64,000 nt of DNA, taken from NCBI GenBank assembly GCA_963920665.1, contig OY987265.1, forward strand, positions 31,563,001 to 31,627,000, written 5' to 3'. A program made the position numbers and the translations under genes. The notes beneath the pieces are model-generated. The model was not told where the DNA came from. It worked only from the letters and a program-made list of their open reading frames with translations, and searched no databases. Position 1 is the first letter of the stretch. Every line of letters starts with the position of its first letter. Shown one piece after another: positions 58,262 through 64,000 of this stretch. The DNA comes from Straminergon stramineum (Eukaryota > Streptophyta > Bryopsida > Hypnales > Calliergonaceae).

Positions 58262-60081
58262 CTAACAAAGTGGAAAGTTTTTGTAGCCAGGGACATACCT
58301 TTTGGAGCTTTTGTTTTTGAACAAATCATTGTTTCGATTTGATGATACGATATCAATAATAACTTTCAAGGAATCTTGCATTACATCTTGAATGGTCTCA
58401 TTTGTGTCTATATCAACTTCCTTGTCATTTTGTTCTTCTTCAATTGCTAAAGGATCTTCCTGAAACAATGGTGTCTTCATATGTTTATCCATAGCACTCA
58501 CTTGAAATGCTTGTTGGAATGCGTTTTGTAATCCACATTGTGACCATCCTACTTTAATCATTTGTGCCTTGTTGACATGTTCCCATGCTTTCAAAAGCCA
58601 TCCACAAAAGAAAGGCTTTAGGGTAGACATCTTTGTATCTACCTTGATATCTTTTGCTTCTTTGTTTTCAAGTTGTTTGTCAATGTCACTTGAAGTGTAG
58701 TTGTCAAATTCTTGCCTAAATCCATGTTTGAAAGGTCTTTGAAGAATAACATTAGTTGGTTGTAAAACACTTGTACAATTTGCAAGCACAAAAATGAGAA
58801 GGATTTCATGGTGTTTCTCTTTTACCCATGAAATGAACTCCTTTGACTTGTGTACACTCCAACAATCTATCAACCAAATTAATTTGGATGATTTGTCCAT
58901 GTGCAACTTCTCTATAGTTTGAAGTCTGTAGGGTTGTAAGATCTTCTCCACAAATTCTTGAGAAGTTGCAAGATTGGACCAATGATTGTTTGAGCAAGTT
59001 AGATGCCAACCTCCTACCTCACAATCCAATCTTCCAACATTTTTCAAAGGTAAACTTCTTTGTGTCAACCCTGTAAATACAATTTGGAATGGTAAGGATT
59101 TCTAGCTGCTAATGAAGATACTGAAACAGTAATTTGCCTCTTGTCTTCAATTCCATGAACAAGAACATGTTTTGACCCCTTCATTACCCATGTATCGGCC
59201 CCACCTGTTGGAACTAAATGAATCCTTGTTTGATCTATGTTTACAAGAAGCTCAGGGGGAATAGAGTGTCATTTTATAAGGTAAGCTACTCTTTGTGTCA
59301 TTTTTAGCCCTTATGCTTCCCAATCATTTGGTAGCTTTTTAGCAGCCCCTGTAGCTACTCTATAATTCCAATTCAAGTTGCAACTAACAAATTCATGTGG
59401 CCAAGCTAGACTCACTTTAAATGATGTTTTTCCTTCTTCTTGTAGTAAGTTAGGTTGTCTTTTACGAATCAAAGTTCTAATTGTAGTCCTAACTGTTGTT
59501 GCAAATAGAGGTTGTCCAGCTTCTCTATAAGACGTAAGCATTTGAATGATTTCCTCTTCAAGTTTCAGAAATTTTGAAAGTACATAAGAATGTTATAAAC
59601 CTTCAGTGAAAGAACATGTTTCATTGAAGATTTTTCTTTCAACTCCTTCTCTTAACTCTCCTGTAGGAGTAAACCAATCCCATAGAGAGCTTCTCAAAAG
59701 GTTGGCATAGACACAACTAATCTCTCCTGGTACTTTGTACTTTGTTTGCAAATAATACAAAGTAGATGTATAATTTTTATGTTGCCTCATGGCAACATAA
59801 ATAGGTTCCCAAAGAGAAGGCAAAAAACAATTTGTGTAGTTTCCTCTAACCTTAACTTTCTTTGATGATGCTCTTTCATCCCTCTCTTGCTTTGGTGTAA
59901 GCAAAACAACTTCAAGCTATTTTCTTGGTCTTCCAATTGGCTTCTTCACGACCTCCTTCTCCACTTCTTTCTCCAACTCCATCTTAGTGCTCAAAGTTGC
60001 AAACACATGCTCCACACATATTTCTTGCTCCACTTTGTCAATTGGTATAAACATACATTGTAAAGTCTTTTGCCTCGCCAT
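58262..60081 (-). pseudogene. DDE_1-type (pogo/Tigger-like) transposase pseudogene
   Basis: Read on the minus strand from ATG 60081 (MARQKTLQCMFIP). An AT-hook-like KKPIGRPRK is followed by TAG; then NYTNCFLPSLWEPIYVAMR and EISCVYANLLRSSLWDWFTP, then TAA; then ATTVRTTIRTLIRKRQPNLL and the catalytic region. The DDE motifs visible are LLVNIDQTRI (first Asp), LIDCWSVHKSKEF (second Asp) and SVLQPTNVILQRPFKHGF, where relatives have Asp and this copy has Asn. Stops are at about 59919 (TAG), 59593 (TAA) and 59311 (TAA), with one more before the first Asp. The frame shifts once near 59070. The gene is dead. It would have encoded about 600 residues. Terminal inverted repeats and the expected TA duplication were not found. 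Confidence 0.7.
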
Positions 60082-60560
60082 TTTCCACTCTATTGAGACA
60101 CAAACTCACAAAACCAAAAACAACCACCATATCATATGCGGGACAAAATGAAGCTAATTAACAAATTTGTGAGGCATTTGGTCATTATGGTAATAACTTC
60201 GAAGTGGCCTCCATTTACTTAAATAATGTCACTTTCATGGGGAATGGAAAAGTGACGACTGTGACTTAAGGAAATTAATTACATATTGGTAGTTTATCAA
60301 CAATATGGTAGTCTAGCTTGAATGAATGCCTAAATTATATAATAATTTTTTAAATAAATGCCAAAATTTTCAATATTAAATATTAATATGCCTAACCTTA
60401 TTTTTCCACTTTAATTAATTATTAGGCAATTGGGTGCCGAAGCTGCTAGTAAGGTACGGTATACACTTGATAATTGAACTTTGAGTGTCATTTAGGATGA
60501 GTATTGGAGCTTAAGCATTCATAGTTAAGTCAAAACTAATAAACATACCTTAAGTAAATT
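60082..60560. other. Flank of the transposase pseudogene, nothing further recognised
   Basis: AT-rich sequence probably including the remaining 5' end of the transposase-bearing element; no terminus could be identified. Confidence 0.4.
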
Positions 60561-60893
60561 TTCAGACCTCGTTTAGGCATAGTAGAACAATTTTTTTCAA
60601 ATAAACTTAAATGAAGAAAAGGTAGGAAATAAAATCAAATTTCATCCCCTAATTTTTTTTCACATTTTGAGCCTCCCATCAAAAGAGTTATGAATGCATT
60701 TCACAAAGGAAGTTTTAAATTGTCAAAAGAAATGTCCCTTCCAACCCTTCTCTGAAATTTGCCCATAACTTTTCATTGGAGGCTTGAAATGTCAAAAGGA
60801 TTTTGGGGGATGAATTTTGGTTTAATTTAACACCTTTTTTAGTTCAAAGTTTAAAAAAAATAGATATTCTACCATGCCAAAATGAGGTTTGAA
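60561..60893. mobile_element. Foldback/MITE element, 333 bp, almost entirely inverted repeat
   Basis: The left half (from TTCAGACCTCGTTTAGGCAT) and the right half, reverse-complemented (TTCAAACCTCATTTTGGCAT), align across about 130 bases. Shared landmarks are ATAGTAGAA/ATGGTAGAA, TTCATCCCC, TTTTGAGCCTCC/TTTCAAGCCTCC and AGTTATG. Only about 75 bases separate the arms. No coding sequence. Target duplication not resolved. Confidence 0.65.
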
Positions 60894-61460
60894 ATTCTAC
60901 TTAGAATATATTAAATGGATTACTAAATCATCTAAGCAAATTTTGTTTTTGGTCACAATCAACACATTTTTGTTGATTGCTATTTTTGTCAAGAAATGTA
61001 GTAGCTAGATCAACACACAAAATTCCATTTTTTTCACAATCAACACAAATAATTTCACCTTGTATTGATTAAGGCCACCACATATAGATAGAAGTGATAC
61101 TAATATGGAATTCATTATGAAGTTTACAAAAGGTAACTTATATACTTTTAAATTGAAGTGTATAATATTTTTCAAATTTCAACATTGACATTAACCCATG
61201 AGCATTACAAAGAGAACAACATAAGTGAGGAGCTTTTTTTTGTTGGATCAAGAAAATCCAAAATAATTTGAAAACTACTCAATCATTGAAGTTTTCACTG
61301 TTTGAGATTTGAAGGCAATTTTCTAAAGAGTACGAATCTACAATTTATAAGAGAATCCATTGTACACATTTTGAGATTATTATATTTGATGAACCCGATA
61401 TTCAACAAATCCTATTTTCTTAGCTTCCAAAAAACGTTTGCTCTAATGTACAAAGGTTAA
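60894..61460. other. AT-rich intergenic DNA, nothing recognised
   Basis: No coding sequence or structured repeat seen. The last four bases (TTAA) adjoin the MITE-B copy that follows. Confidence 0.5.
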
Positions 61461-61927
61461 GGTGAAACAACCCATTACAGACCTTTTATCCATTGCGGAC
61501 TCCTAAGAATGCCCCCATTATGGTTTTCTTTTGGTTATTGAGATTTGGGCCACATTCAATGTCTTAGCTAACTAGAATGGAGTAATTAGTGACTACAATA
61601 GGAACTTTTAGTTTTTCAATATTCGTTCATTGTAGGAAGTGTTTTTTTCAGGTCTTCTATGTTAGAAAATATTGTGACTACAACAGGTGAATAAGATGAG
61701 TGTTATGGATTAGTTTTGGTTGGTTTTGGGGTAGTCTACAGACTCTTCTAGGCTATGATGGGTTGAACACTTCAAAAATTCATAACAAATTCACATTTTG
61801 TTGAAAAAATATAGTTTCAAATGCTCTAGCCATTTCTATCACTTGACTTTCTTTGGAAAAAGAGTATGAAATTTTAGAAATGACAAGAGGGCAAACCCCC
61901 ATTTGGTCTGTAATGGGCTATTTTACC
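61461..61927 (-). mobile_element. MITE-B copy 4 (467 bp) at a TTAA site
   Basis: GGTGAAACAACCCATTACAG on the left and TAATGGGCTATTTTACC on the right, with TTAA directly outside both (61457-61460, 61928-61931). The interior is in the opposite orientation to copies 2 and 3 (ATTTCTATCACTTGACTTTC, TGACAAGAGGGCAAACCCCC). Confidence 0.75.
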
Positions 61928-64000
61928 TTAAGTGTTTAATTTTAATTTTTTGATGATACATAACTTCAACATTTTTTAATACCTATTTAAGAAAATAATT
62001 TATATTTATATTTTATTTACTATTATCATAATAATTTTAAAAAATTCTAATCTTTTATTTACTTATTTTTATTCATGAAATATCCATATGGAAGATAAAA
62101 AAAAGGTGGAGAATTTTTTCTAGAAGATAATGCCTATTACATCAAACTCAAAATCAGATCTATGATAAATCTAGATTCAAAAAAATGTAAGGTATAGATT
62201 TGAAGCAAATAGGGATTTTTTCAAATTGGAGTTACTTTTTTTGCAACAAGAATCTACTTTAGATCCTTTTGAAAGAATCACACAAGAAATAGATGAGATT
62301 AGGAGAGCCAAAATAAAAACAAAAACATATTTCTAATCAAATTTTTTAAGGTTTTAAGGAAAAAAATTAAAAAATAGTTTAACTTTATGCATACACTATA
62401 TATAGAATCTACATTAATGTTGGTGATATTAAAGGAAGTTTTTATCATAAAATGATGAAGATTATACCCTACTTTTGTCAACAAGCATTTTGAAGCTTGT
62501 TTTGACTTCTAAACAATATAGAACTTTAGGGTTTAAAAGTTGTGACTATGAAATTTTTTAGTGGGGAATTCTTCACCAAAAAATCAAGGATTGTCTTGAA
62601 TTTTATAAGTATCTGAAGGTAGTGAGAACTAAAATGAATGTTTTTCAAAAAATATACAAGTTTTTTAACCTTGAAAGAACAGATCCTACGATTTTATGGT
62701 TGAAGCTCAAAATCCTTGACTTTTCATTCTCCATTTTGACATTCTTTACGAGAGAAATTTTATTTTTCTACTTTGGATATGAAATTACATCTTTATATAT
62801 GTCACGAAATTTTGAGATATTTTGGTGAGAATTTGAAATTACCATGAATTTTTGAAAAAAAGTGAAGAAAATTCATATCCAATTCAAAGCATGATTGAAA
62901 AATTTGGAAATTTAAAGATTATAAGCAAATTATAGTATATAACATTATATTATAAAGAAAGTTTTCTTGCCAATCAATATCTAGAGACATGTCTATCAAT
63001 TTTCAACTTCAATAATATGCTCCTTCTAGAAATAATTCAAAATATTCAAACAGAGTGGATACCAAAAATTTGATGGAACTTTCATTTATTATTTTTGCAA
63101 AAAAGCAAAAGCAAATGTTTTGAATGTCAAAATTCAATTTTAAGGAAAAGAAATTTAAAATATTGAAATACATTTTACATATATACCATTTTTTTTATAA
63201 ATTACTCCTAACAAAATCAAAAGACAACTCATTTGACTTGAACTTTACTTAATGATATGGATATGAAATCATTATAGTTGATGGCACTCCAAAATGGATG
63301 AAAATAATCCATTTCTGAATATGAAAGAGGTTAGTGTTTGACCATTCAAAGGACACTTTTAGTTCCTCATAGGGTTAAAGACATGGTTGCTAACTTGCTA
63401 TTATATGAAGGTAGAATCATGAGCACATGAGTATACAAGTCTATACACCTATGTTAAAGGTGTATATATTATAGAAACTTTCCATGATTATAGTATATCT
63501 ATGTTATAATTATCTATATTATAGGTGCTATACTATAAACATCTTCAATGGTTGTAGAGTATCTACTTATACATATGCTCAAGGTTTGTAGGTTTACATT
63601 TCCATTCTCCTATATTAGCATTGTTGAGGTTAAGGAGATCTATTGCCAAGCTTGCTAGATTAGTCTAAAGGTCCCATTAAATTCTAGCATAAATAATTTC
63701 ATACATTGTTACTTTATTTGTATTAGAATAGGAATAGCAATCAATAGCCTACTATTTTCAGTTTGTAGATAAGCCTATTACACATACTCATTTTTATTCA
63801 ATTGCTAGCATGACCAACTTGATTTCGTTTTGGATTTAGGATTTCAATTTTTTATACACACACCATGTAAAGAATGCCAACTTTTTAACGAGGAATTGTA
63901 TGAGTAGTGATAAACAAGCTACAATAGTGAGCCTAAGGAAATGCCTTTTAGATGTATATAAAAACATATTTTCAAAGACTATTCTATTGTGTAGAACATG
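61928..64000. other. AT-rich DNA to the window edge, nothing recognised
   Basis: About 2 kb of very AT-rich sequence without recognised genes, repeats with clear ends or RNA genes. Confidence 0.5.

Overview
The window is nuclear DNA of a land plant. Three host genes are split by short spliceosomal introns and have plant relatives: SGS3, a plant-type nitrobindin and a SEC14-like lipid-transfer protein. The rest is AT-rich, gene-poor DNA full of DNA transposons and short retroposons. The proteins are clearly diverged from Arabidopsis as I know it and gene density is very low, which would fit a non-seed plant (moss, lycophyte or fern), but the sequence does not settle the lineage.

Layout. 1-2863 (+): 3' part of SGS3 (XS domain and coiled coils), cut by the window edge. 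2.9-13 kb: AT-rich intergenic DNA holding a 1.6 kb non-autonomous CACTA element (8941-10555). 13.0-14.8 kb (-): complete four-exon nitrobindin gene with one apparent GC-AG intron. 15.4-22.2 kb: a hairpin repeat, MITE copies, two very short poly(A) retroposons with target duplications, and an unidentified 144-codon ORF with a decayed inverted copy. 22.7-24.7 kb (+): complete five-exon SEC14-like gene. 25-28.7 kb: several MITEs, two of them in tandem sharing one TTAA.

29.6-54.9 kb is dominated by two related CACTA (En/Spm) elements, named here E1 (29610-35356, target duplication CTT) and E2 (40020-54847, target duplication TTT). E2 carries a TNP2-type transposase gene on the minus strand (41.2-45.5 kb) and a second, TnpA-like gene on the plus strand (48.0-53.3 kb). 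E2 also holds a 49-bp minisatellite, a 265-bp tandem array and a 200-N assembly gap. E1 is an internally deleted relative: it lacks the whole transposase gene and the first half of the second gene, and both deletion joints fall at short identical runs. Every in-frame stop I found in the two E2 genes is TGA or TAG at a place where CGA or CAG would restore the frame, which suggests deamination of methylated CG and CHG sites in a silenced transposon.

54.9-64 kb: AT-rich DNA with a polypurine stretch, a broken DDE_1-type transposase pseudogene (58262-60081, -), a foldback element and another TTAA MITE. Element and family names (E1, E2, E3; MITE-A, -B, -C) are local to this annotation. Boundaries were read by eye from terminal repeats, target duplications and splice signals; no alignment or search was run.
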